Notes under the pieces: model-generated
Told to the model about the DNA's origin: nothing
What the model saw: the letters and a program-made list of their open reading frames with translations, nothing else
The model's database searches: none
Part shown: in pieces, positions 17,063-24,238 of the stretch
Layout of the letters: every line of letters starts with the position of its first letter
Numbering within the stretch: position 1 is the stretch's first letter
Source: Lachnospiraceae bacterium
GTDB taxonomy: Bacteria > Bacillota > Clostridia > Lachnospirales > Lachnospiraceae
Length of the DNA: 36,935 nucleotides
Direction of reading: 5' to 3'
NCBI GenBank assembly: GCA_022510725.1
Contig: JAFLSW010000023.1
Span: forward strand, 1 to 36,935
Made by a program: the position numbers and the translations under genes

Positions 17063-17698
17063 ATGGATAAGATGAATGAAAACAACAAAGTGACGGTCAT
17101 GGGAGAAATCGTAGGAGAATTTTCCTTCAGCCATGAGATCTACGGAGAGGGATTCTACATGATTGACATTCTTGTACCCCGCCTTTCGGATAGCGCCGAT
17201 CTGATTCCTTTGATGGTATCGGAAAGACTGCTGGATGTTAAAAAGGATTACCAGGGGATGAAGGTCAAGGTGTCAGGACAATTTCGTTCTTACAACCGGC
17301 ATGAGGAGCGTAAAAATAAGCTGGTGCTTTCCGTCTTTGTCAGGGATTGGGAGTTCATTGATGAAGTAGAGAGAAGCGAGATGACAAACCACATTGAATT
17401 GGATGGATTTATCTGTAAAGAGCCTATCTACCGCAAGACACCTCTTGGAAGAGAAATTGCGGATATCCTCCTTGCGGTAAACCGCCCTTATGGAAAAAGC
17501 GACTACATACCATGTATCAGCTGGGGCAGAAATGCCAGATATGCCAACGAGTTTGAAGTGGGAAGCCGCTGCCGTATCATTGGACGGATCCAAAGCAGGG
17601 AATATATGAAAAAGCTTTCTGAAGAAGAGGTGGAAAAACGGATCGCATATGAAGTATCTGTCAGCAAATTAGAACTTCCCATTGAAGAAATGGTCTAA
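17063..17698 (+). CDS. Tandem OB-fold single-stranded DNA-binding-like protein
   Basis: This 211-aa protein is made of two SSB-like OB domains. Domain 1 (about 8-105) begins NKVTVMGEIVGEF and has degenerate motifs. Domain 2 (about 109-205) reads like a bacterial SSB core: ELDGFICKEPIYRKTPLGRE, ILLAVNRPYGKSDYIPCISW and GSRCRIIGRIQSREY. It lacks the acidic, DDDIPF-like C-terminal tail of replicative SSB, so it should not recruit the usual partner proteins. It is probably an accessory ssDNA-binding protein, not the essential SSB (inference). SD GAGAAGGGAGA precedes the ATG. It seems monocistronic; the next gene has its own promoter. Confidence 0.82.
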   Translation: MDKMNENNKVTVMGEIVGEFSFSHEIYGEGFYMIDILVPRLSDSADLIPLMVSERLLDVKKDYQGMKVKVSGQFRSYNRHEERKNKLVLSVFVRDWEFIDEVERSEMTNHIELDGFICKEPIYRKTPLGREIADILLAVNRPYGKSDYIPCISWGRNARYANEFEVGSRCRIIGRIQSREYMKKLSEEEVEKRIAYEVSVSKLELPIEEMV

Positions 17699-17701
17699 AA
17701 G

Positions 17702-17730
17702 TTGCCAGAAGTGGAAAAATGTGCTATGAT
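17702..17730 (+). promoter_or_regulatory. Sigma-A promoter of the CobO-like gene
   Basis: TTGCCA (17702-17707), a 17-base spacer and TATGAT (17725-17730). A short dyad ACATCA/TGATGT follows at the start of the transcript. Confidence 0.75.
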
Positions 17731-17777
17731 ACATCAGACTTGATGTTGTTAATTAGGTTTCAAATAGCAGGTGCATA

Positions 17778-18269
17778 ATGGAAAAAGGAAAAATTCACAT
17801 TTATACCGGTGACGGACATGGAAAAACACCGGCGGCATTGGGAGAAGCCCTATATGCTGCTGCAGATGGAAAACAGGTTATGGTCATTCAGTTTATGAAG
17901 GAAAGAGGCTTTTTGGAGCAGGAATTTACCAAAAGACTGGAGCCGGAGATAAAATTTTTTTGCTTTGAAAAGACCGATGCGGATTATGCGGATTTATCAA
18001 GCAAGCAGCAGGAAGAAGAAAACATCAATATCCGCAATGGTATCAATTTTGCCAAGAAGGTGCTGACAACAGGTGGATGTGATCTGTTGATCTTGGATGA
18101 AGTCCTGGGCCTTTTAGACTTGGGAATCATATCAGTAGAAGATTTAAAGGCTTTATTGGAAGCAAAAGACGAAGAAACTACCATCATCCTGACAGGAATC
18201 CAACTGAAAGAAGAAGTTGTGTCCCTGGCGGATGAGATTTCAAAAATTGAGTCAATGCCTATTGCATAA
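17778..18269 (+). CDS. CobO/BtuR-like P-loop protein (cob(I)alamin adenosyltransferase family)
   Basis: The family (CobA/CobO/BtuR) adenosylates the cobalt of corrinoids. The 163-aa protein has the family layout: HIYTGDGHGKTPAALGEALYAA (P-loop at 11-18), VMVIQFMKE, a central LLILDEVLGLLDLGII segment (Walker B, Asp-Glu near 109-110), and IILTGIQ. The P-loop is GDGHGKTP where family members usually have G-KGKTT: the Lys and first Thr remain, but the next position is Pro. The C-terminal VTEM-like corrinoid-contact segment looks shortened. It may have a changed role. No cobalamin gene or cobalamin riboswitch is nearby. It precedes the lysine riboswitch and dapA. Confidence 0.8.
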   Translation: MEKGKIHIYTGDGHGKTPAALGEALYAAADGKQVMVIQFMKERGFLEQEFTKRLEPEIKFFCFEKTDADYADLSSKQQEEENINIRNGINFAKKVLTTGGCDLLILDEVLGLLDLGIISVEDLKALLEAKDEETTIILTGIQLKEEVVSLADEISKIESMPIA

Positions 18270-18331
18270 TCCGGGGAAGAGTGGTATTCTTTTCTTGTGA
18301 TGTGCAATATGCACCAATTTTATAGAGGAAA

Positions 18332-18496
18332 CAGATAGAGGTCGCGTGCTTTATCAGTAGCCCTTCCGATGCGCAGGAGCAGGAGAGGTTGGGTGAAAGG
18401 AAAGGACGCCGAAAGAAAATACCGCCTGCAGGTATTTTTCTTGGGCATACGGTTAAGAGCCGTATGACTGTCATCAAACAGATGGGGAGCTATCGA
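18332..18496 (+). promoter_or_regulatory. Lysine riboswitch (L box)
   Basis: The conserved elements appear in order: AGAGGTCGCG, ATCAGTAG, GGGTGAAAGGAAAGGACGCCGAAG, CTTGGGCAT, a perfect 8-bp P4-type arm around GGTTAAGAGCC, ACTGTCATCAAACAGATGGGGAGC and the closing CTATC that pairs with GATAG (18334-18338). It lies before dapA and terminates through the hairpin that follows. Lysine binding should lower dapA expression. It fills most of the 308-base gap. Confidence 0.95.
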
Positions 18497-18508
18497 AAGA
18501 AGATATTT

Positions 18509-18534
18509 GAGCCGTCCCATCAGGACGGCTTTTA
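18509..18534 (+). terminator. Expression-platform terminator of the lysine riboswitch
   Basis: AGCCGTCC pairs with GGACGGCT around CATCA and is followed by TTTT. It lies 12 bases after the aptamer and about 45 bases before the dapA start. Confidence 0.9.
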
Positions 18535-18577
18535 ATATGTATAGAAGACCCCACAGACACCTAAGGAGGGAAAAGAA

Positions 18578-19465
18578 ATGTCAATTTTTACAGGAGCAGG
18601 TGTTGCTATCGTTACACCCTTTCATCAGGACGGAAGCGTCAATTATGAGGCCTTCAAAAAGCATATTGAAGGACAGATCGCAGGAGGTACTGATGCCATC
18701 ATCGTATGCGGTACAACAGGAGAGGCTTCCACATTAAGCCATGAGGAACATCTGGATGTGATCCGGTTCTGTGTAGAGCAGGTCAACCATCGGATCCCGG
18801 TCATTGCAGGAACCGGTTCCAACTGTACCGAGACAGCCATCTATTTATCACAGGAAGCGGAAAAGATCGGGGCGGACGGTTTGTTGTTAGTAACCCCTTA
18901 CTACAATAAATGTACCCAGAAAGGTCTGTTGGAGCACTTTAAGATGATCGCAGAAAGCGTCAGCATTCCCATTATCTTATATAATATTCCCGGTAGGACC
19001 GGCGGCGTGCTCATTGCACCGGAAACCGTATGCACCCTTTGCAGGGAAGTGAAAAACATTGTAGGCGTAAAGGATGCTACCGGCAATATTTCCGGCGTAG
19101 CAAAGCTGATGCAGATGGCAAATGGAGATGTGGATGTGTATTCCGGTAACGACGATCAGATCGTGCCTATTCTTTCTTTGGGCGGCAAAGGCGTTATTTC
19201 CGTCCTTTCCAATGTAGCTCCGAAAGAAACCCATGATATCTGCCAGATGTACTTTGACGGCAATGTAGCTGGCAGCAGGGACTTACAGTTAAAGGCGATT
19301 CCTTTGATCGACGGACTGTTCTGTGAGGTCAATCCCATTCCCGTTAAAAAGGCTATGAATCTGATGGGCCTGGAAGCAGGTACTCTTCGCAGACCTTTAA
19401 CGGAGATGGAAGATGCCCATGTACCGGCTTTGGAAAAAGCCATGAAAGAATTCGGTATTTTATAA
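18578..19465 (+). CDS. dapA: 4-hydroxy-tetrahydrodipicolinate synthase
   Basis: DapA condenses pyruvate and aspartate semialdehyde in the first committed step of the lysine/diaminopimelate pathway. The 295-aa TIM barrel shows GTTGEASTL (45-53), catalytic Tyr135 in LYNIPGRTG and the Schiff-base Lys165 in VGVKDATGN. SD AAGGAGGGAAAAG precedes the ATG. It is controlled by the lysine riboswitch. dapB follows after 97 bases that contain a hairpin, so read-through is likely partial. Confidence 0.97.
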   Translation: MSIFTGAGVAIVTPFHQDGSVNYEAFKKHIEGQIAGGTDAIIVCGTTGEASTLSHEEHLDVIRFCVEQVNHRIPVIAGTGSNCTETAIYLSQEAEKIGADGLLLVTPYYNKCTQKGLLEHFKMIAESVSIPIILYNIPGRTGGVLIAPETVCTLCREVKNIVGVKDATGNISGVAKLMQMANGDVDVYSGNDDQIVPILSLGGKGVISVLSNVAPKETHDICQMYFDGNVAGSRDLQLKAIPLIDGLFCEVNPIPVKKAMNLMGLEAGTLRRPLTEMEDAHVPALEKAMKEFGIL

Positions 19466-19487
19466 AGAAAGAGAAAAGCAAGATATG

Positions 19488-19526
19488 GCGCTGTGACAGA
19501 GAGTAGATCCTGTCACGGCGCGTTTT
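19488..19526 (+). terminator. Hairpin between dapA and dapB, terminator or attenuator
   Basis: GCGCTGTGACAG (19488-19499) pairs with CTGTCACGGCGC (19510-19521) with one mismatch and is followed by GTTTT. The weak T run suggests partial termination, letting some transcripts continue into dapB. Confidence 0.65.
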
Positions 19527-19562
19527 GCAAAGTAAGACAGATCAGCATAAGGAGAGAGAAAA

Positions 19563-20321
19563 ATGACAAAAATTATTATGAACGGCTGCAACGGCGTCAT
19601 GGGACAGATGATCTGCAATCTGGTGGCGGCAGATGAGGAAGCGGAAATTGTAGCCGGCGTGGATGTAAATGAAAAAGAGGGCAATCCCTTTCCGGTGTTT
19701 TCTTCCATTGAACAGTGTGATGTAGAAGCGGATGCGGTCATCGATTTTTCCCATGTAAGCTGCATCGATGCACTTCTTGACTGGTGCAGCAAAAAGAAGA
19801 TGCCGGTGGTTTTGTGTACCACAGGCCTATCGGAAGAACAGCTGGAAAAGGTAGAAGCAGTTTCCAAAGAGACGGCGGTATTAAAATCCGCCAATATGTC
19901 TTTGGGCATCAACATGCTGTTAAAGCTTTTAAAAGAAGCGGCAGGTATCCTGACTCCGGCGGGCTTTGATGTGGAAGTGGTGGAAAAACACCATAGAAGA
20001 AAATTAGATGCACCCAGCGGTACGGCTTTGGCTCTGGCGGATTCCGTTAACGAGGCATGTCATAAAGAATATGAATATGTCTATGACAGGAGCCAGAGGA
20101 GACAGGCCCGTCCCGCAAAGGAGATCGGTTTATCCGCAGTCAGGGGCGGCACCATTGTGGGAGAGCATGATGTGATCTTTGCAGGAGAGGATGAGGTCAT
20201 TACTTTTTCCCATACCGCTTATTCCAGGGCAGTATTCGGCAAAGGTGCCATTCAGGCGGCAAAATACTTAAAAGGAAAACCGGCAGGACTTTATAATATG
20301 AGCCATGTCATTGACGGTTGA
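19563..20321 (+). CDS. dapB: 4-hydroxy-tetrahydrodipicolinate reductase
   Basis: DapB reduces hydroxy-tetrahydrodipicolinate with NAD(P)H, the step after DapA. The 252-aa protein has the nucleotide-binding start IIMNGCNGVMGQMI (residues 4-17) and the active-site motif EVVEKHHRRKLDAPSGTALALAD (about 140-160) with the His pair and Lys. The C-terminal segment RAVFGKGAIQAAKYLKGKPAGLY is typical. SD AAGGAGAGAG precedes the start. The N-terminal loop NGCNGVMG replaces the more usual G-GRMG glycine pattern, a common variation in Clostridia. Confidence 0.95.
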   Translation: MTKIIMNGCNGVMGQMICNLVAADEEAEIVAGVDVNEKEGNPFPVFSSIEQCDVEADAVIDFSHVSCIDALLDWCSKKKMPVVLCTTGLSEEQLEKVEAVSKETAVLKSANMSLGINMLLKLLKEAAGILTPAGFDVEVVEKHHRRKLDAPSGTALALADSVNEACHKEYEYVYDRSQRRQARPAKEIGLSAVRGGTIVGEHDVIFAGEDEVITFSHTAYSRAVFGKGAIQAAKYLKGKPAGLYNMSHVIDG

Positions 20322-20362
20322 TAGTTTGATCTTACAGAACATAAAAAAGTTGAGGAATGAAC

Positions 20363-22321
20363 ATGAACACCTTGGAATTAAAATATTTAAAAAGTCTGGC
20401 AAAGCAGTATCCTACCATTGCGGCAGCAAGCACGGAGATCATCAATCTGTCCTCCATCCTGAACCTGCCAAAGGGAACGGAGCACTTTTTGACGGATATT
20501 CATGGAGAATACGAACAGTTTAATCATGTGTTAAAAAACGGTTCCGGTTCTGTGCGGAAAAAGATTGATGAGGAATTTGGCAATACCTTAAGCAATAAGG
20601 ATAAAAAGAGCCTTGCTACCCTGATCTACTATCCCAGAGAGAAACTGGAGATCGTTTTACAGGAAGAGGACAATATAGAGGACTGGTACAAGATCACTCT
20701 TTATCGTCTGGTTCAGATCACCAAGCATGTTTCTTCCAAATATACCAGATCCAAGGTGAGAAAAGCGCTGCCCAAAGATTTTGCGTATATCATTGAAGAA
20801 CTGATCACAGAAAAGGCAGAAGTCCAGGATAAGGAGGCCTATTACAATGAGATCGTCCATACTATTATCCGCATCGGCAGGGCACCGGAATTTATCGTAG
20901 CCCTCTGTGAACTGGTGCAGCGGTTAGTTATCGATCATCTCCATATTGTAGGAGATGTATATGATAGAGGACCTGGTCCACATGTGATCATGGATACCCT
21001 TCGCCACTACCATTCGGTAGATGTACAGTGGGGCAACCACGATGTGGCGTGGATGGGAGCAGCCAGCGGCCAGTTAGCCTGCATTGCCACTGTCATTCGT
21101 ATGGCAGCCCGCTATGGCAATCTGGACACTTTGGAGGAAGGCTATGGCATCAATCTGATCCCTCTTGCCACCTTTGCCCTGGAGCAGTATAAGGATGTAA
21201 ACTGTGATGCCTTTTCCATTAAATACAATACAGATTACAATACCAAGGACTTAAGTCTGGATATGAAAATGCATAAAGCCATTACCATCATTCAATTCAA
21301 GCTGGAAGGCCAGATCATAAAAAGACGGCCTGAGTTTGAAATGGAAGATCGGCTTCTGTTGGACAAGATAGATTATGTAAACCAAACTGTTACCATTGAC
21401 GGCAAGACATATCCTATGAAAGATACGGATTTTCCTACGGTAGATCCCGGTGACCCTTATAGGTTGTCCAAGGAAGAGGCGGAAGTCATGGAACGGCTTC
21501 GTCAGGCATTTATCCGCTGCGATAAACTGCAAAAAGATATCCGTTTTCTGTTTTCCAAGGGCGGTATGTATAAGATCTATAATTCTAATCTTTTATTCCA
21601 TGGCTGTATGCCTATGGATGAAGAAGGCAATTTCTTAAAGCTGAAGCTTTTTGACAAAGAATACAGGGGAAGGGCTTTATTTGACGCTTTGGATAGCTAT
21701 GCCAGAAAAGGCTATTACGGCACCAGGGAATCCGGCGAGAAACTAAAAGGACAGGATATCATCTGGTATATCTGGGCGGGCCCCAAATCACCGGTATTCG
21801 GCAAGGATAAAATGGCCACCTTTGAGCGATATCTGGTAGCGGATCCGGAAACTCATGTAGAAAAGAAAAACGCTTACTACCGTTTATATGACAACGAAGA
21901 TATCGTTAACCGAATTTTGGAAGAATTTGGTCTGGATGTAGATAAATCCCATATTGTCAATGGTCATGTTCCTGTTGAACAAAAGAACGGAGAATCGCCC
22001 ATTAAATGCGGCGGCAAGCTTTTGGTCATAGACGGAGGATTCAGCAAAGCATATCAGGGGAAAACCGGCATTGCAGGTTATACGCTGGTTGCCAATTCTT
22101 ATGGTATGCGTTTGGTTTCCCATGAGTTTTTTGAGTCTGCTTATGCAGCCATTCGGAATGAATCGGATATTTTTTCCGACTCCATCATTGTGGAGACAAC
22201 ACCGGTAAGACAACGGGTGGCAGATACGGATATCGGTGATGAACTGAGGGAGTCCATCCATCAATTAGAAGAATTGTTAGAGGCATATAGAGAGGGTATC
22301 ATAGTGGAAAAGGATGTTTAA
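20363..22321 (+). CDS. fbp: Class 3 fructose-1,6-bisphosphatase
   Basis: This gluconeogenic phosphatase is specific to Firmicutes. The 652-aa protein carries metallophosphatase-type motifs: LTDIHGEYEQF (Asp45, His47), GDVYDRGPGPH (near 207) and WGNHDVAWMG (near 225), with a late NGHVPV and YQGKTGIAGYTL. ATG at 20363 is chosen over 20357 because GAGG (20352-20355) is 7 bases from it but only 1 from the earlier ATG. A TTATGTAAACC copy lies inside (21373-21383). It sits 40 bases after dapB and could be cotranscribed. An inverted repeat spans the stop codon. Confidence 0.95.
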   Translation: MNTLELKYLKSLAKQYPTIAAASTEIINLSSILNLPKGTEHFLTDIHGEYEQFNHVLKNGSGSVRKKIDEEFGNTLSNKDKKSLATLIYYPREKLEIVLQEEDNIEDWYKITLYRLVQITKHVSSKYTRSKVRKALPKDFAYIIEELITEKAEVQDKEAYYNEIVHTIIRIGRAPEFIVALCELVQRLVIDHLHIVGDVYDRGPGPHVIMDTLRHYHSVDVQWGNHDVAWMGAASGQLACIATVIRMAARYGNLDTLEEGYGINLIPLATFALEQYKDVNCDAFSIKYNTDYNTKDLSLDMKMHKAITIIQFKLEGQIIKRRPEFEMEDRLLLDKIDYVNQTVTIDGKTYPMKDTDFPTVDPGDPYRLSKEEAEVMERLRQAFIRCDKLQKDIRFLFSKGGMYKIYNSNLLFHGCMPMDEEGNFLKLKLFDKEYRGRALFDALDSYARKGYYGTRESGEKLKGQDIIWYIWAGPKSPVFGKDKMATFERYLVADPETHVEKKNAYYRLYDNEDIVNRILEEFGLDVDKSHIVNGHVPVEQKNGESPIKCGGKLLVIDGGFSKAYQGKTGIAGYTLVANSYGMRLVSHEFFESAYAAIRNESDIFSDSIIVETTPVRQRVADTDIGDELRESIHQLEELLEAYREGIIVEKDV

Positions 22322-22339
22322 TTCCACTACAATACCCTT
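22294..22339. repeat. Inverted repeat across the fbp stop codon
   Basis: AGGGTATCATAGTGGA and TCCACTACAATACCCT flank a 14-base loop containing the stop codon, with two mismatches. It is followed by TCTAAAAGAAAAAG on +, without a T run, so termination is uncertain. It may protect the mRNA 3' end or act as a terminator for convergent transcripts. Confidence 0.6.
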
Positions 22340-22355
22340 CTAAAAGAAAAAGTGA

Positions 22356-22802
22356 TTAGCGTCTGGTAACTGCGCGGTCTACGCCGTTTGCCACATCATC
22401 CGTCACATTTTCCACTGCATTGCCGGCGCCTCTTAATGCGTCTCCGGCTACATCGCCTGCATCGTCAACTGCGTTTGTAACACCGTTTACGATATCGTCA
22501 CCGGTCAAATGATCGCCTCTGCCGGCGGTTACATCGTTGACATTTTCGCTGTTATCGGTGTTGCTTCCGGTCACATTGTTTCCGGTCATGTTATTTCCGG
22601 TGCCTGCCATGTCATTTTTAGCGGACTCATTTCCCATAGTGCCGCTGATGGTGTTACCGGAGTTTTGGGTGCCTCCGGTGGTGGAACCTTGCGCCATGTC
22701 GGCATTGTTACCCTGGCTGGCGTTACCTGTACTGCCGCAGCCTGTAAAGCAAATAAGAGTCAGGACCAAAAGGGCAGTAAATAAAATACGAGTTTTTTTC
22801 AT
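22356..22802 (-). CDS. Asn/Gly/Thr-rich lipoprotein of unknown function
   Basis: This is a 148-aa lipoprotein with a classic signal peptide ending in the lipobox FTGC (Cys at about 22). It is followed by a low-complexity region of Gly, Asn, Thr, Ser and Met (about 25-85) and a second part with repeated Asp-Ala-Gly/Val-Asn units (DDIVNGVTNAVDDAGDVAGD) ending RAVTRR. SD AAAGGAGAATC precedes the ATG on the minus strand. No catalytic domain is evident. The C-terminal part resembles amphipathic-helix repeats and may interact with the surface or wall (inference). It is divergent from hisA. Confidence 0.8.
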   Translation of the reverse strand: MKKTRILFTALLVLTLICFTGCGSTGNASQGNNADMAQGSTTGGTQNSGNTISGTMGNESAKNDMAGTGNNMTGNNVTGSNTDNSENVNDVTAGRGDHLTGDDIVNGVTNAVDDAGDVAGDALRGAGNAVENVTDDVANGVDRAVTRR

Positions 22803-22911
22803 AATATGATTCTCCTTTCAATGCCTGTGATTACTATGTGCATATTTATGAAAAATATTCTGAAATAAAAAATTTTCTCGACAAAAAAAGATGTGGAAAA
22901 GGAGAAAAATC

Positions 22912-23694
22912 ATGGAATTTCGCCCTTGTATCGATATCCACAACGGCATGGTCAAACAGATCGTGGGCAGCAGCCTTTCTGATGAAAAAGAAAGCGCTTT
23001 GGAAAATTTTGTTTCAAAAAAAGATGCAGCATTCTATGCCGGTCTTTATAAAGAGCATGGTCTAAAAGGCGGTCATGTGATCCTATTAAACGGAAAAGAC
23101 AGCCCTTACTATGAAAGTTCAAAAAAGCAGGCGCATCTGGCGCTAAAAGCATATCCAAATGGCTTGCAGATCGGCGGCGGCATCACAGCCCAAAATGCAA
23201 AGGAATGGATCAATGAAGGAGCTTCTCATGTTATTGTAACTTCCTATGTTTTTCAGAATGGACAGATCGTAAAAGAGCGGCTGGAAGCTTTAAAACAAGC
23301 TGTGGGAAGAGAGCGGATCGTTCTGGATGTCAGCGCACGCCGGTATGAAGACGCTTATTATGTCATGACGGATCGCTGGCAGAAAAAAAGCGGGGAAAAG
23401 CTGGATCTCAAATTATTAGAAAGGCTATCGGATGATTGCGATGAATTTTTGATCCATGCGGTGGATGTGGAAGGAAAAAACAGAGGAATAGAAGAAGAAC
23501 TGGTAAAGCTGCTTTCCCGATATGAAGAAAGGGCAATCACTTATGCAGGTGGTGTTCATAGCTACGAGGAACTGAAAAAGCTGCATCAAATAGGAGGCGG
23601 CAGGATCCATGTAACCATCGGCAGTGCTCTGGATCTGTTTGGCGGCAGATTGGAATTTGAAAAAATATGTGAATTTATTAGAAATCCTGAATAA
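22912..23694 (+). CDS. hisA: ProFAR isomerase, eukaryotic-type HisA
   Basis: HisA converts ProFAR to PRFAR in histidine biosynthesis. The 260-aa TIM barrel begins FRPCIDIHNGMVKQIVG, which matches the yeast HIS6/plant HISN3 branch of the family rather than the usual bacterial form. Other features are the GGHVILLN segment, LQIGGGITAQNAKEWI, IVLDVSAR and ITYAGGVHSYEELKKL. ATG at 22912 is preferred because AAAAGGAG precedes it by 7 bases; the frame extends 21 bases upstream without an SD. No other his genes are in the window, so it is isolated from any histidine operon here. The stop is followed by a strong terminator. Confidence 0.88.
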   Translation: MEFRPCIDIHNGMVKQIVGSSLSDEKESALENFVSKKDAAFYAGLYKEHGLKGGHVILLNGKDSPYYESSKKQAHLALKAYPNGLQIGGGITAQNAKEWINEGASHVIVTSYVFQNGQIVKERLEALKQAVGRERIVLDVSARRYEDAYYVMTDRWQKKSGEKLDLKLLERLSDDCDEFLIHAVDVEGKNRGIEEELVKLLSRYEERAITYAGGVHSYEELKKLHQIGGGRIHVTIGSALDLFGGRLEFEKICEFIRNPE

Positions 23695-23723
23695 GAATAG
23701 ATCATTCAAACAAAGAAAAAAAG

Positions 23724-23777
23724 AAGAGCTGTCCCACTAGCTAAAACATTTAGCTAAGTGACAGCTCTTCCTTTTTT
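23724..23777. terminator. Bidirectional terminator between hisA and the cold-shock gene
   Basis: A long stem, GAAGAGCTGTC(C)CACTAGCTAAA with TTTAGCTAAGTGACAGCTCTTC, is followed by CCTTTTTT on + and by a T-rich stretch on the minus side. Confidence 0.92.
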
Positions 23778-23811
23778 CTTAATCCGTTAAAACAATACTG
23801 CAAATTCAAAC

Positions 23812-23831
23812 TAAATTTCTAAAGAAATTTA
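23812..23831. repeat. Short AT-rich inverted repeat downstream of the cold-shock gene
   Basis: TAAATTTC and GAAATTTA flank TAAA. This would be a hairpin in the 3' UTR of the minus-strand cold-shock message; possible stability element. Confidence 0.5.
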
Positions 23832-23859
23832 TATTTAAAAAGGCACATCGAAAAACTGA

Positions 23860-24060
23860 TTAAAGTTTGGTTACATTGACTGCCTGAGGTCCTTTTTCAC
23901 CCTGAACTACTTCAAACTCAACGGAAGCGCCTTCTTCTAAGGACTTGAAACCTTCCATGTTTAATCCGGAGTAGTGAACGAATACATCATTTCCCTCTTC
24001 GTCAGAGATAAATCCGTATCCCTTCTGGTTGTTGAACCACTTAACTGTACCTTTGTTCAT
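23860..24060 (-). CDS. Cold-shock protein (CspA/CspB family)
   Basis: This 66-aa single-CSD OB-fold RNA chaperone has [16 protein letters not shown] (RNP1 KGYGFI), DVFVHYSGL (RNP2 VFVHY) and [24 protein letters not shown] lies 7 bases before the ATG on the minus strand. A long 5' leader (24061 to about 24180) contains short inverted repeats such as TTGT...ACAA, consistent with a cold-responsive UTR. It converges with hisA. Confidence 0.96.
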   Translation of the reverse strand: MNKGTVKWFNNQKGYGFISDEEGNDVFVHYSGLNMEGFKSLEEGASVEFEVVQGEKGPQAVNVTKL

Positions 24061-24238
24061 TTTAATACCTCCAAAAATAATGAATCGTTGTTTTTTACAA
24101 CAAAGTCAGAATAGCATAGTAAAGGGAAAAAGTAAATAAATTTTTTTAAATATTTGATTTTCCGTGGTAAGTATGGTATCGTACACACATGTGTCTGTGA
24201 CAAAACAGTCCAATGATAAATAAAGGGGAACAACAGAA

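Noticed and set aside
22509-22809. Plus-strand frames opposite the low-complexity lipoprotein
   Set aside because: The minus strand has signal peptide, lipobox and SD. The plus frames arise from its repeated codons.
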